From NCBI GenBank assembly GCA_009692265.1, contig SHZM01000002.1:33074-97073 (forward strand): 64,000 nt of DNA, written 5' to 3'. The notes under the pieces are model-generated. The model was given only the letters and a program-made list of their open reading frames with translations, was not told the origin of the DNA and ran no database searches. The position numbers and the translations under genes are program-made. This document shows positions 55,043 to 64,000 of this stretch, one piece after another; the first letter of the stretch is position 1, and every line of letters starts with the position of its first letter. Source of the stretch: Gammaproteobacteria bacterium. Its GTDB lineage: Bacteria; Pseudomonadota; Gammaproteobacteria; Ga0077536.

Positions 55043-55804
55043 ATGAAGCAAGCTTCGGAATTTGCGGCCGAAACTCCATGCGCGCTTGTCCAACGGACGC
55101 GGATCGTCCTGGTGGAGCCGTCTCACTCGGGCAATATCGGTGCAGCCGCGCGTGCAATGAAGGCAATGGGGATGACCGAACTAGTGTTGGTGAATCCACG
55201 CGCGTTCCCCTCGGCAGAGGCAACCGCGCGCGCTTCGGGCGCCGACGATCTCCTCGTAAACGCGCGGGTCCACGGGAGCTTACCGGAGGCGATTGCCGAT
55301 TGCGGTGTCGTGGTTGGAACCACCGCGCGAACTAGGCATTTGGAATGGCCTGTGAGTGGCCCACGCGAGGTAGCTCGCGCTTTGTTCGAGTTGCCGCCGT
55401 CAACCCAGTGCGCCTTGCTCTTTGGTCGTGAGCAAGCAGGCCTGTCGAACCAAGAACTAGCCCTCTGTCAGCGGGTGATTCGTATCCCGACCGAGGATTC
55501 GTTCAGCTCGCTTAATATCGCGCAAGCCGTCCAGATCTGTGCCTACGAGTTGCGAATGAGCGCATTGGGTGCATCACCGCTGCCTGCAATCGATGATGAA
55601 CCCCTCGCCAATGGAAGCGAGCTCAAGGAAGTGCTTGAGCACCTGTTACGAGTCATGGAGGCGGTGGATTTTTTCAATCCAGCGCAACCGAAGCTGTTAC
55701 CGATCCGACTCAGTCGCTTGGTGAACCGCAGTGGATTAAAGCGCAGTGAAGCGCAGATATTGCGTGGCTTTTTTACAGCCATCGAGAAGCAACGCCACGG
55801 TTAG
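55043..55804 (+). CDS. trmJ: tRNA Cm32/Um32 methyltransferase TrmJ
   Basis: SPOUT-class methyltransferase (253 residues) that 2'-O-methylates position 32 of several tRNAs. The N-terminal IVLVEPSHSGNIGAAARAMK, the knot region CALLFGREQAGLSNQEL and IPTEDSFSSLNIAQAV are conserved. A helical C-terminal extension follows. The ATG at 55043 was chosen; the open frame to 54800 runs antisense to suhB. Confidence 0.94.
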   Translation: MKQASEFAAETPCALVQRTRIVLVEPSHSGNIGAAARAMKAMGMTELVLVNPRAFPSAEATARASGADDLLVNARVHGSLPEAIADCGVVVGTTARTRHLEWPVSGPREVARALFELPPSTQCALLFGREQAGLSNQELALCQRVIRIPTEDSFSSLNIAQAVQICAYELRMSALGASPLPAIDDEPLANGSELKEVLEHLLRVMEAVDFFNPAQPKLLPIRLSRLVNRSGLKRSEAQILRGFFTAIEKQRHG

Positions 55805-55826
55805 AAAGCGCTGGGTTAGCGATCGA

Positions 55827-57356
55827 TTAATTTTTTTGCGGATAGCGCACCAGGATAGCGGCTACCCCCTCTGGAGTACGTTCAACTCGCTCGACGATGT
55901 AGCCCGGCCAGAGCGTGGCAGAGGCTTGGCGGAACCTATTGTCACTCAAGAGCAAATGATAACGACAGAGTGGAGCTGCTCGGTTAGCGCCGGTCTCTGC
56001 TGGCCAGCTTAGATGACGTGAATAGAGCATCGTGGCCTGCGGATCGAGCGAATAAATGCACGCGCCGACGGGCACCACATCGCGGGCTTGGCGCATTATG
56101 CGAATCATTGCTTGTTTGGCTGCGATGTCCCGCAGGGCGACGTTAGCATCCTCCTCAGCCAGCCAATAGCGGCTGGCGCGAAAATCGGCGAGTGCAGCCG
56201 GCAGCGGCGAGGTGACATATTTCCAGAGCATCGGCGCCGAACTTGTGATGACAGTGATGAGCAACAGAATCGATAACCCCCGGGCCCACACTTTCCCGGC
56301 GCGAGCAGCGCCTGTTGCGGATTTCACCCCATCGCAGGCGTATATCATCAACAACGGCACGATCGGGTAGACCAAGCGATACACGACTTCTGGGAAAGGC
56401 CAAATTAAGATGAGGCCTAGGTAGGCGATAACGTAGAAACCGTCGAATTCACAGCGACCTAACCGCTTATAAAACCCCATCATTGCAGCTAACCCAAACA
56501 CCGACCCGCACAGCTGCAGGCCCAGACTCGGCGCCAGGGCGAAACTTCTGAGCAAGCCTGACGCGATCGCGGTTGCGTTTGTGACCAGGACCTCGCCGAG
56601 GACCACCGGATCACCGACCTTGCGTCGAAAAATACCGAGGTAGTCGATACTTCCGCCAAAGCGCGCCGATGCCACTACGATCAACGGCAACAGCGCCACT
56701 CCTGCTACTGGCAAAAATAGCTGTCGCTTCCGAATGCCGGCGGTGATTAGCAGGGCCCCGATGAGCGCGATCCCGCTACCGCGAGTAATTGCGGCGAGGC
56801 CGGCGAACACCGCGGCTGCGAGCCAACACCTAGCGCGGGCGTTGCCCCTGGACAAACATAAGATCGAGGTGGTCGCGCACAGCAGATAGAGAAATTCGCT
56901 CCAAATTTCGGTGCTGAATAACAGTGTCGCAGGTGCTAGCGCGAAGCCGCCGAGTAAGAGCAAGGCTGTCGTTCGATCCTGCAGAATATCTTCAGCCAAG
57001 CGGGTGATCTGGTGTAGCGCCGCGAGCATCAACGTTGTCTGAATTACGTGTGCGAAGGCGATGCGTGTACTGCCAGCGCCGAGGAATCCGAGCACCACCG
57101 AATAGAACGGTGGTAGGTGGGACATTGAACGCAGATAGGTAAGCACCGGTTCGCGCGGATGAAACGGCGAGAAGAAATCGGCCATTAGCAAATACAGAGC
57201 GTCGTCGGCCATGAAACCCGCGAAGCGGGCGCTTGCGGTGAACGGGAAATACCACGCGGCTATCGCCAGCAGTGTCAGCATCCAGGCGAGACCGCCGACA
57301 TGCGGCCGCGGTGTCGGCTTGCTTGTCAGGACTGGCAGCCCTAGGTGAATAGCCAC
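55827..57356 (-). CDS. Polytopic membrane protein, GT-C glycosyltransferase-like
   Basis: A 509-residue protein with about ten hydrophobic segments. An early extracytoplasmic acidic motif FMADDALYLLMADFFSP and RGSGIALIGALL fit the GT39/GT87-type GT-C pattern. A roughly 110-residue soluble C-terminus follows. It is not closely similar to the tandem pair at 41.7-45.5 kb. It may transfer a sugar from a lipid-linked donor. The neighbours (trmJ, purM) give no functional clue. Confidence 0.65.
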   Translation of the reverse strand: MAIHLGLPVLTSKPTPRPHVGGLAWMLTLLAIAAWYFPFTASARFAGFMADDALYLLMADFFSPFHPREPVLTYLRSMSHLPPFYSVVLGFLGAGSTRIAFAHVIQTTLMLAALHQITRLAEDILQDRTTALLLLGGFALAPATLLFSTEIWSEFLYLLCATTSILCLSRGNARARCWLAAAVFAGLAAITRGSGIALIGALLITAGIRKRQLFLPVAGVALLPLIVVASARFGGSIDYLGIFRRKVGDPVVLGEVLVTNATAIASGLLRSFALAPSLGLQLCGSVFGLAAMMGFYKRLGRCEFDGFYVIAYLGLILIWPFPEVVYRLVYPIVPLLMIYACDGVKSATGAARAGKVWARGLSILLLITVITSSAPMLWKYVTSPLPAALADFRASRYWLAEEDANVALRDIAAKQAMIRIMRQARDVVPVGACIYSLDPQATMLYSRHLSWPAETGANRAAPLCRYHLLLSDNRFRQASATLWPGYIVERVERTPEGVAAILVRYPQKN

Positions 57357-57391
57357 GATTGACGCATGAAAGTCGAGTGAAGCTGGTGGTA

Positions 57392-58453
57392 CTAAACTAA
57401 TTGCCCTTTATAAACAACCCGCTCGCTTTGTCTGCCCGCCTTGATGGTCCCGACTCGATAAACCGTTTCGCCGAGGTCGCCTAGCAACGCCGCGACCGTG
57501 TCGGCGTCGGCGCGCTGGACGATTACGAGCATCCCGATTCCACAATTAAAAGTGCGTAACATTTCGCTGTTCTCGACAGGCCCATTCGCCCGTAACCACT
57601 TGAAAATCCGCGGCAGCTGCCAGGCGGTGAGATCAATTTCAGCAAGGGTATCCGCAGGCAGGATCCGCGGCAGATTGTCAGTAATTCCGCCGCCGGTGAT
57701 ATGCGCCAGGCCGTGAATCTCGAATTGCGCGAGCGCCGCAAGCAATGAGCGCACGTAAATCCGGGTCGGCACCATCAAGGCCTCGCCGAGGCTGCGTCCG
57801 TCCAAGTCGTGCACCAACGGCATACCGCTGCGCGCGAGAATCTTACGTACCAACGAATATCCATTGGAATGGACACCGCTCGAGGCGAGACCAAGGATGG
57901 CATCCCCGGGAGCGATCCGTGAGCCGTCGATCAACCGTGCGGCCTCGACTACGCCCACCGTAAATCCCGCGAGATCGTAGTGCTTGGCTGCGTACATGTC
58001 GGGCATCTCAGCGGTCTCGCCGCCCAGCAATGCGCAATTGGCCTGTCGGCAACCTTCGGCAATCCCTTCGATCACACTCGCCGCGGTCGCGACGTCCAAA
58101 GTGCCAGTCGCGAAGTAGTCGAGGAAGAACAGAGGTTCCGCGCCCTGGACCAAGACGTCGTTGACGCACATCGCGACGAGATCGATGCCAATCGTGGCGT
58201 GCTGATTCAGTTCAATCGCGAGCTTTAATTTAGTCCCAACGCCGTCGGTCGAGGAGACCAGGATTGGGTCGCGATAATTCGTTGCGGCCAATTTAAATAA
58301 CCCACCAAACCCACCAAGACCACCCATCACTCCGGGTCGCATGGTCGATTTCGCAGCGGGCTTGATCCGTTCGACTAAACTTGCGCCGGCATCAATATCG
58401 ACTCCGGCGTCGCGATAACTAAGGGGTGGTGGAGGCGACTTCATCGTTGCCAT
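57392..58453 (-). CDS. purM: Phosphoribosylformylglycinamidine cyclo-ligase PurM
   Basis: Purine pathway enzyme (353 residues) making aminoimidazole ribotide. Family segments are [49 protein letters not shown] and [15 protein letters not shown]. An ATG three codons downstream (58444) is an alternative start. It is divergent from the DUF2066-perM-hda run; this neighbourhood is conserved in gammaproteobacteria. Confidence 0.96.
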   Translation of the reverse strand: MATMKSPPPPLSYRDAGVDIDAGASLVERIKPAAKSTMRPGVMGGLGGFGGLFKLAATNYRDPILVSSTDGVGTKLKLAIELNQHATIGIDLVAMCVNDVLVQGAEPLFFLDYFATGTLDVATAASVIEGIAEGCRQANCALLGGETAEMPDMYAAKHYDLAGFTVGVVEAARLIDGSRIAPGDAILGLASSGVHSNGYSLVRKILARSGMPLVHDLDGRSLGEALMVPTRIYVRSLLAALAQFEIHGLAHITGGGITDNLPRILPADTLAEIDLTAWQLPRIFKWLRANGPVENSEMLRTFNCGIGMLVIVQRADADTVAALLGDLGETVYRVGTIKAGRQSERVVYKGQLV

Positions 58454-58519
58454 GGTAATGGCCGCACTGATGAGCGTAAACCTTGACTTGCTGCAAGCGC
58501 ATCACATAGCGTGCCGCGA

Positions 58520-59548
58520 ATGAACACCTTCGCGACGGTTTGCTGGATCCTGCTCGGTGTCGCGATGAGCGGCGCGCACGCGGCGACCGTCGAGAATCTG
58601 CACACTGCAAGCGTACCCGTGCTGGACGGCTCGGACCTTGAATTCGCTAATGGGCTCGGCGCTGCGTTTGAAATCGTCCTCGTCAAATTAACCGGCGATA
58701 GCGCGAGCCTGAAGCAAGCGAGCCTGCGCAAGCTGGTCGCACGCGCGACCCACTACAACACTGCATTTGGTTACGAGAACGCGGCCGATGGCAGCCTCCA
58801 TCTGCGTGCCGATTTTGATTTACCCGCGGTTAGCGGCGCGTTGAGGGAGCGTGGTCTCAAGGTTTGGGGGAAAGATCGTCCGACCTTAGCAGCGTCGCTC
58901 GTCGTCGCGGATGCAACTGGTCGTACCCTGTCTCCGAGCGAGATGAATCGAGCAATTTTCGAGGCCTTTGTGGCAACCGCTGCGCAACGCGCCGTCCCGC
59001 TGCGGCGACCCGTGACCGACACGAAACTCGCGAATTTGGTCGCAAATGCCGTCACTGATGAGGAGATGCTGGAAGGGCTAGTCAGCGCACTGGTGCCGAT
59101 GGGAACACCAGTGATCTTGATAGGCATCGTTCGCCAGCAGGATGCCGCGACCTGGCAAGGCCGTTGGAGGCTTGAACTGGCCGAGGCGCCGAGCGAGTGG
59201 ACTACGACAGGACCCCTCCCGGTCCCACTCGTGACCGAAGGGGTTAATCGCGCGGTAGATACGATTTCGCGCCACTTTTCAGCCCTGGCAACCGCAAGCG
59301 GCGATAGCGTGGTACGTCTGACGGTCGCAGGCATTGTCACTGCGGATGACTATGGTCGCGTGTTGAATTATCTCGCAACACTCGATCCAGTCGCGAAACT
59401 CGGCGTGCGTCGCGTATTCGGCTCGCAGGTGGAGTTCGAATTGCAGACCGACGGAGGACTGGCGAGTGTGGCGCAAGTCATCGGTTTTGGTGAGGTGCTC
59501 ACGCCTTCCCCGGATAATCCAACGCTTTATCAGCTGAATTCTCTATAG
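58520..59548 (+). CDS. DUF2066 domain-containing exported protein
   Basis: A 342-residue protein with a Sec signal peptide (about residues 1-21, ending GAHA|AT). The exported region has the DUF2066 pattern, including FEIVLVKLTGDSASL near the start and a C-terminal region with repeated beta-rich segments. Function is unknown. It lies between purM and perM as in many gammaproteobacteria, probably in one operon with perM and hda. The ATG at 58520 places the signal peptide correctly; a GTG at 58511 is possible. Confidence 0.85.
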   Translation: MNTFATVCWILLGVAMSGAHAATVENLHTASVPVLDGSDLEFANGLGAAFEIVLVKLTGDSASLKQASLRKLVARATHYNTAFGYENAADGSLHLRADFDLPAVSGALRERGLKVWGKDRPTLAASLVVADATGRTLSPSEMNRAIFEAFVATAAQRAVPLRRPVTDTKLANLVANAVTDEEMLEGLVSALVPMGTPVILIGIVRQQDAATWQGRWRLELAEAPSEWTTTGPLPVPLVTEGVNRAVDTISRHFSALATASGDSVVRLTVAGIVTADDYGRVLNYLATLDPVAKLGVRRVFGSQVEFELQTDGGLASVAQVIGFGEVLTPSPDNPTLYQLNSL

Positions 59549-59559
59549 CACTGGACCCT

Positions 59560-60636
59560 ATGAACGAATCACAAAAATGGTTTTGGTTGACGGCGCTTCT
59601 GGTCTTTAGCGGCGTGATTTATCTGCTCGCTCCGATGCTCACCCCGTTTTTGTTCAGCGCGTTACTTGCCTATCTGGGTGACCCGGTAGTCGATCGAATA
59701 GAGCGCCTGGGTTTATCGCGTACCGTTGGCGTAATCATCGTCTTCACGGTGATGTTGTTCGTCGGCATCAGTGCGCTGCTAGGCGTGATTCCCGCGCTTG
59801 AACGACAAATAGTCGTGGTCATCGCGAAGACCCCGCAGGCAATCGACTGGATTCAGGATTGGCTGTTGCCGCGAGTATCGAGTCGCTTGGGGATTGTCTT
59901 AAGTATTGATACGGCAACGTTGAAGCAGTCGCTGGTCGCGCATTGGCAAGAACTCGGTACTGTCGTGCAGCAAGTTGTCATGCACCTCGGCCGTTCCGGC
60001 CAGATGGTACTGGGCTGGTTAAGTTTTCTTTTTCTCGTACCGGTGGTGACCTTTTATCTACTCCGCGATTGGGATCATCTCGTTCGCCATATCGACGATT
60101 TATTGCCTCGCAAGATCGTGCCCACCGTACGTGTGATTGCGGGCGAAATCGACGCGGTGCTTGCCGAATTTCTGCGTGGACAGCTCACCGTGATGCTGGC
60201 GCTCGCTTTACTTTATACCGTTGGTCTCGGCTTAATTGGGCTGGATCTCGCCATCGCAATTGGCATTTCGGCCGGCATGGTAAGTTTCGTGCCCTATCTC
60301 GGAGTCATCGTCGGCGTGCTTTTGGCAGGCATCGCTGCCTTACTCCAGTTCGGCGACGCCTGGCATGTGCTTGCGGTGGTGGCGGTCTTCGGGATTGGGC
60401 AGATTCTAGAAGGGATGGTGTTGTCACCGCTGCTGGTAGGTGATCGCATTGGCTTGCATCCAGTCGCGGTTATCTTCGCGGTAATGGCGGGGGGGCAGCT
60501 CTTTGGTTTTTTCGGTGTGCTGGTAGCGCTTCCGGTCGCAGCGGCAATCGTGGTGCTGCTGCGTCACTCACAAACCGAATATAGGCGCAGCGAGTATTAC
60601 GCTACTGAAATCCCGCTCCCGACCGAAACGGAATGA
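59560..60636 (+). CDS. perM: AI-2E family transporter PerM-like
   Basis: Inner-membrane protein (358 residues) of the AI-2E/PerM (UPF0118) family with about eight hydrophobic segments. Signatures are PFLFSALLAYLGDPVVDRIER, YLLRDWDHLVRHI and the C-terminal GDRIGLHPVAVIFAVMAGGQLFG, shown here in part. Members act in quorum-signal export, ion antiport or pressure response; the substrate here is unknown. It overlaps hda by four bases. Confidence 0.88.
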   Translation: MNESQKWFWLTALLVFSGVIYLLAPMLTPFLFSALLAYLGDPVVDRIERLGLSRTVGVIIVFTVMLFVGISALLGVIPALERQIVVVIAKTPQAIDWIQDWLLPRVSSRLGIVLSIDTATLKQSLVAHWQELGTVVQQVVMHLGRSGQMVLGWLSFLFLVPVVTFYLLRDWDHLVRHIDDLLPRKIVPTVRVIAGEIDAVLAEFLRGQLTVMLALALLYTVGLGLIGLDLAIAIGISAGMVSFVPYLGVIVGVLLAGIAALLQFGDAWHVLAVVAVFGIGQILEGMVLSPLLVGDRIGLHPVAVIFAVMAGGQLFGFFGVLVALPVAAAIVVLLRHSQTEYRRSEYYATEIPLPTETE

Positions 60637-61346
60637 AGGGGATTCACTCGCAGCTACCATTGGCGTTGTTTGAAACCCCGCGGCTTGGTTTCGACGAGTT
60701 CCATGGCACGAGTAACCGGAGGGTGCGCGATGCGCTAAAAGGTTGGGCCGAGGGTGATGCACATTGGTGCGTGAATGTGTGGGGTGAGACGGGGACCGGT
60801 AAAACACATTTGCTGCAAGCCGCGATCAGACACGCGGATCAGGCGGGGAGGGTGGCGATGTATCTCCCGCTACGGGAGGTTTTCAGCTTTGGGCCCGGAG
60901 TACTTGAGAACCTTGAGCAGATCGAAGCATTGGCCATCGACGATCTCGACCTCGCGGTCGGCCACGAACACTGGGAATTTGCATTGTTCGCGCTTTATAA
61001 CAATTGTGCGGCCGCCGAGCGTCGTTGGATTTTTGCGACGAAGAATCGGCCAGCGAATCTTTCGCTCCGATTAGCGGACCTGCAGTCGCGCTTGTCGTCC
61101 GCCCTGATCTATCAATTGCACGATCCCACGGATCCTGAAAAGCAGCAAATTCTCCGCGCTTTGGCGCATGCGCGCGGCATGGAGCTAAGCGATGCGGTGG
61201 CGAGTTTTCTAATGCGGCGTCTACCACGTTCGATGGCCACGTTGGTCGCGGCACTCGACACACTCGATTCGCTTTCATTACGTGCGGCGCGCCCGCTGAC
61301 AGTGCCCTTTGTGCGCGAAGCGTTAGCGCTGGGCAGCGACGGGTAG
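60633..61346 (+). CDS. hda: DnaA regulatory inactivator Hda
   Basis: AAA+ DnaA homologue (237 residues) that promotes hydrolysis of ATP-DnaA when bound to the DNA-loaded beta clamp. The clamp-binding motif QLPLALF is at residues 7-13. Walker A is GETGTGKTHLL, the Walker B-like segment is ALAIDDLDLAVG, and sensor regions RRWIFATKN and RLADLQSRL follow. It is the last intact housekeeping gene before the flagellar remnants. Confidence 0.95.
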   Translation: MKGIHSQLPLALFETPRLGFDEFHGTSNRRVRDALKGWAEGDAHWCVNVWGETGTGKTHLLQAAIRHADQAGRVAMYLPLREVFSFGPGVLENLEQIEALAIDDLDLAVGHEHWEFALFALYNNCAAAERRWIFATKNRPANLSLRLADLQSRLSSALIYQLHDPTDPEKQQILRALAHARGMELSDAVASFLMRRLPRSMATLVAALDTLDSLSLRAARPLTVPFVREALALGSDG

Positions 61347-61401
61347 ACGCATGCGCAAGAAGTGAGTGAATTTTTCGGCCGTGCCGATTTCCTGCGTGTC
61401 C

Positions 61402-61611
61402 TTACCTATTATTTCGGTTATTCAATCCAGCCAGTTGCTGGGTGAGCAGGTTTCCTGTTTGCGTGAGCTGGGAGATCACCAGGTCGAGCGAGTTAAACTG
61501 CTGCGTGTAGCGTAATTCTATCTGGCGTACGCGCTCTTCCAATTGAAGTTTCTTGGCTCCATTCGCGCGGACTTCCGAATCCAGACCTTGCGTGCGCCCA
61601 TCAAGCGCCCC
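61402..61611 (-). pseudogene. fliD: fliD (flagellar cap protein) C-terminal remnant
   Basis: On the minus strand, 69 or so codons remain ([18 protein letters not shown]..., ..RYTQQFNSLDLVISQLTQ, TGNLLTQQLAGLNNRNNR then TAA), matching the C-terminal D0 coiled-coil of FliD. About 85-90% of the usual gene is gone. The reading frame stays open into the fliI remnant but meets a stop at 61630. The breakpoint lies near 61605-61614. There is no start, so it is non-functional. Confidence 0.82.
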
Positions 61612-62097
61612 ACCCGCGGCTACCCGCCTTCAGTATTCGCACGGTTACCACAGTTAGTCGAGCGCGCAGGCACCGGAATCGTCGGTGGCGGATCGATCAC
61701 CACGTTTTATACGGTGCTGACCGACACGGATGACGCCACTGACCCCGTAGCTGAGAACGCCCGCGCGATCCTCGATGGCCACATCGTGCTTTCAAGGGCT
61801 TTGGCGGAGCGTGGTCATTATCCGGCAATCGATGTCGAAGGCTCGATCAGTCGGACCATGCCGCAGGTGACAACAGCCGAGCATCTGGAACTCGCGAAGC
61901 AATTCAAATTGAATTACTCGCTCTATGAACAAAATCAAGATTTGTTCAATGTCGGTGCCTACCAGGCTGGTGCTAACCCGGAACTCGATCGCGCGGTGGA
62001 ACTACGCAGTCGCTTGAGTGGATTTCTGCGCCAAGCACCTAAGGACGCGGTTAGTCTAGACACAGCGGTTGCAACCTTGAGTTTATTACTGCGGTAA
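61606..62097 (+). pseudogene. fliI: fliI (flagellar export ATPase) C-terminal remnant
   Basis: About 163 codons of the FliI C-terminus remain: [67 protein letters not shown] and a C-terminal helical region. The Walker A and B motifs and N-terminal domain (roughly residues 1-280) are missing. An in-frame ATG at 61543 lies inside the antisense fliD remnant, so it is not an original start. The remaining frame has no internal stops, which implies a fairly recent deletion. Confidence 0.88.
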
Positions 62098-62107
62098 TTT
62101 GTTCGCG

Positions 62108-62551
62108 ATGAAACGCTCGCGACGCCTAGATCGTATCGTGCACTTGTCCAGCGCCGCCGAGCGGCGTGCGGCGCTCGCGATCGCGCGCGCCGAATCCGAA
62201 CTCCAGAATTTGGAAGCGCAGCGCAACGATCTGCGGCGTTATCAAACGGACTATCTCCAGCGTCTAACCGCGGGGGATCACGCCTGCGTGGCCGGATACG
62301 AAGCGCAGAAGCTTCGGGTGTTTGTGCAGCGGATCGAAACTGCAATTGCGGGAATAGATCAGAAGAGCGCGTTAATGCGTAAGCGTCTGGCGCGCGAACG
62401 CGACCTGTGGGCTACGCAACAACGCCGCCTGACGGTGGTCAGCGAAATCGCGGTACGCGTGCGTGGTGATGAATCGCGCGCGACCGAAGCCAGCCTGCAA
62501 CGCGAAATTGACGATCTCGGCCGCTCCAAAAGGGAGTTTCAGTGTGTGTAA
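62108..62551 (+). CDS. fliJ: Flagellar export chaperone FliJ (orphan)
   Basis: A 147-residue coiled-coil protein following fliI, as in flagellar operons. The N-terminus MKRSRRLDRIVHLSSAAERRAA and the heptad-rich helix through residue 130 fit FliJ. The ORF is complete and undamaged. With FliI truncated it has no partner in this window, so it may be decaying or retained by chance. The ATG at 62108 is preferred to a TTG at 62099. Confidence 0.75.
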   Translation: MKRSRRLDRIVHLSSAAERRAALAIARAESELQNLEAQRNDLRRYQTDYLQRLTAGDHACVAGYEAQKLRVFVQRIETAIAGIDQKSALMRKRLARERDLWATQQRRLTVVSEIAVRVRGDESRATEASLQREIDDLGRSKREFQCV

Positions 62552-62577
62552 CCGCGAATTGGAAGGGCTGAACGGCG

Positions 62578-63576
62578 CTAATGCGCGGTACCGATGGCGG
62601 CGAGGTGCCCGCGTTTCAATTGCTCATCGAAATAGCCAATCGTTTTCACCAGGCCTTGCCTTAGTTTAATCGTGGGCTCCCAGCCGAGCTGCTGTTGCGC
62701 GCGGGTAATGTCTGGGCAGCGCTGTTTGGGATCATCACTCGGCAGTGGTTGGAAGATCACGGTAGAACGTGAGCCCGTCAGTTCAATGACGATCTTGGCG
62801 AGATCGGCAATGGCAAATTCGTCTGGATTGCCGAGGTTTATAGGACCGGTGATATCGTCTGGCGTATTCATCAGAGCCACGAGCCCTGCGACTAAATCGT
62901 CGACATAGCAGAACGAGCGAGTTTGTTGGCCGGTGCCGTAGAGGGTGATCGGCTGGTTTTTCAAAGCTTGCATGATGAAATTCGACACTACCCGACCGTC
63001 GTTCGGATGCATGCGTGGTCCGTAGGTATTGAAAATACGCGCAACCTTGATCTGCAATTGATGTTGGCGGTGGTAGTCGAAGAACAAGGTTTCGGCGCAG
63101 CGCTTGCCTTCGTCATAGCAGGCGCGAGTGCCGATGGGGTTCGCATGCCCCCAATAAGTCTCTACCTGCGGATGGACTATGGGGTCGCCATACACCTCGC
63201 TGGTGGATGCCTGGAGGATCCGTGCGCGTACGCGTTTCGCCAAGCCCAGCATATTGATCGCGCCATGCACGCTGGTTTTGATGGTTTGCACCGGGTTGTT
63301 CTGATAATGAATCGGCGAGGCCGGACAGGCGAGGTTATAAATCTCATCAGTCTCGACATACAGTGGAAAGGTCACATCATGTCGCATCAGCTCAAACAAC
63401 GGATTACCTAGAAGTGGCGAAATATTGTCTTTCGATCCGGTATAAAAATTGTCGACGCAGAGCACGTCGTGGCCGGCACGCAGCAAAGTTTCGCATAGAT
63501 GCGAACCGAGAAATCCCGCACCGCCAGTGACCAGAATCCGACGACGCGTTGCAGTTAATGGCGTTGAGTAATCCAT
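62578..63576 (-). CDS. UDP-glucuronate decarboxylase (UDP-xylose synthase) family protein
   Basis: Extended SDR (332 residues) of the UXS family, converting UDP-glucuronate to UDP-xylose. The N-terminus is [19 protein letters not shown]. The sequence FYTGSKDNI and [12 protein letters not shown] are family hallmarks, and the catalytic YDEGKR supplies the Yxxx[20 protein letters not shown] follows. It would provide xylose donors for surface glycans. Its ATG lies 12 bases from the end of an inverted-repeat element, with an AAGGGA ribosome-binding site between. Confidence 0.93.
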   Translation of the reverse strand: MDYSTPLTATRRRILVTGGAGFLGSHLCETLLRAGHDVLCVDNFYTGSKDNISPLLGNPLFELMRHDVTFPLYVETDEIYNLACPASPIHYQNNPVQTIKTSVHGAINMLGLAKRVRARILQASTSEVYGDPIVHPQVETYWGHANPIGTRACYDEGKRCAETLFFDYHRQHQLQIKVARIFNTYGPRMHPNDGRVVSNFIMQALKNQPITLYGTGQQTRSFCYVDDLVAGLVALMNTPDDITGPINLGNPDEFAIADLAKIVIELTGSRSTVIFQPLPSDDPKQRCPDITRAQQQLGWEPTIKLRQGLVKTIGYFDEQLKRGHLAAIGTAH

Positions 63577-63587
63577 GGTATCCCTTC

Positions 63588-63827
63588 AACCTAGAAACGG
63601 CAGTCGAACGGCGCGTGCAGTGCGACCCATTGGGTGCAGGGCAAGGCGCGATGAGGAGGAATAGCCAGCACATCCTCCGAGTTGCAACGCCGCCATGCGC
63701 GCGAGGGGGCATGCTGCACGCGTCGTAGCGCGGCTTACACAGTAGGTGAAGCCCATTTGAAGTACAAATTTTGATTTGATCATGAGCTTCCTAAGGTTGT
63801 TCAGCGGTCAACTGCCGTTTCTAGGTT
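63588..63827. mobile_element. MITE-like inverted-repeat element
   Basis: Perfect 17-bp inverted repeats, AACCTAGAAACGGCAGT (63588-63604) and ACTGCCGTTTCTAGGTT (63811-63827), bound a 240-bp segment. The similarity continues inward imperfectly to about 63610/63805. If the true ends are CCTAG/CTAGG, the flanks TTCAA and TTCAT form a near 5-bp duplication (4/5). The interior has no convincing gene: one 65-codon minus frame lacks any recognisable domain. It is best seen as a non-autonomous (MITE-like) transposon, family undetermined. Confidence 0.65.
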
Positions 63828-64000
63828 CATTTGCGTATGGCGCGTGGGCACGGGGTATAGCTTACTGCATCAGATTGCTACAGTTTTGACTACACCTGCA
63901 GTTACGATGAAAATAAATTGAACTTCTGGGAGTGGCAGAGCGAGTGGGCAAGAAAGCAAATAGGTAATTGATGCGAGTATTCGCTCCTAATCGCCGACAA
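63828..64000. other. Non-coding end of window
   Basis: This is the last 173 bases. With the 240-bp element it makes the longest gene-free stretch of the window. No gene, tRNA or clear promoter was recognised. It should hold the original promoter of the UDP-glucuronate decarboxylase gene, displaced by the element. Confidence 0.4.

Noticed and set aside
55805-55840. Possible terminator between trmJ and the GT-C-like gene (CGCT...AGCG followed by T residues)
   Set aside because: The stem is only four base pairs, and the T run is separated and belongs to the coding end of the convergent gene.
61543-61605. ATG at 61543 as the start of a new short FliI-like protein
   Set aside because: The first 21 codons are the antisense of the fliD coiled-coil, so the start arose by the deletion and not by selection.
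63586-63783. A 65-codon minus-strand frame within the inverted-repeat element as a transposase fragment
   Set aside because: It shows no transposase motif (no DDE/DEDD residues) and ends inside one inverted repeat; treated as chance.
1-64000. tRNA or rRNA genes and CRISPR arrays
   Set aside because: No cloverleaf-like sequence, rRNA segment or regularly spaced direct repeat was recognised; a covariance-model scan was not possible.

Overview
This window comes from a non-enteric gammaproteobacterium. The evidence is a complete gammaproteobacterial division and cell-wall (dcw) cluster ending in lpxC, ZapD, dciA between lpxC and secA, type IV pili under PilS/PilR with a sigma-54-type pilA promoter, an Hda-type DnaA homologue, and the neighbour order purM, DUF2066, perM, hda. 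The genus cannot be named from sequence alone. No tRNA, rRNA or CRISPR array was seen, and coding density is very high.

Layout. 1-17.2 kb (+): ftsL (3' end), ftsI, murE, murF, mraY, murD, ftsW, murG, murC, murB, ddl, ftsQ, ftsA, ftsZ, lpxC. Many of these genes overlap by a few bases, and the run builds UDP-MurNAc-pentapeptide, lipid I/II and the divisome. 17.2-22.8 kb: dciA (-), secA, argJ and a Nudix/ThiE-like fusion (+). 22.8-28.2 kb (-): pilB, pilC, pilD, coaE, zapD. 28.3-32.8 kb (-): rluD, pgeF, then clpB behind its own heat-shock-type promoter. 32.9-37.5 kb: bamD (+), nadE, sucD, sucC (-). 37.7-45.5 kb (+): a small PP0621-family protein, pilS, pilR, pilA and two tandem paralogous GT-C/TPR-type membrane proteins.

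45.5-57.4 kb is a surface-glycan region. It holds GT2 and GT4 glycosyltransferases, two methyltransferases, a LPG-synthase-type membrane protein, a sulfotransferase, a tiny unannotated ORF, a sugar aminotransferase, a dTDP-glucose-forming nucleotidyltransferase and RfbB. Then come suhB and trmJ (housekeeping) and another polytopic GT-C-like protein. 57.4-61.3 kb: purM (-), DUF2066, perM, hda (+).

61.4-62.6 kb is a flagellar graveyard. The C-terminal end of fliD (-) is fused back to back with the C-terminal third of fliI (+), followed by an intact-looking fliJ. 62.6-64 kb: a UDP-glucuronate decarboxylase-type gene (-) with a short inverted-repeat-bounded, MITE-like element just upstream of its start.

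The most interesting items are the flagellar deletion scar, the paired GT-C/TPR proteins directly behind pilA (candidate pilin or surface glycosylation), the incomplete deoxyamino-sugar plus sulfotransferase locus, the MITE-like element, the PilB lacking most of the usual zinc-binding cysteines, and the well-formed sigma-32 and sigma-54 promoters.
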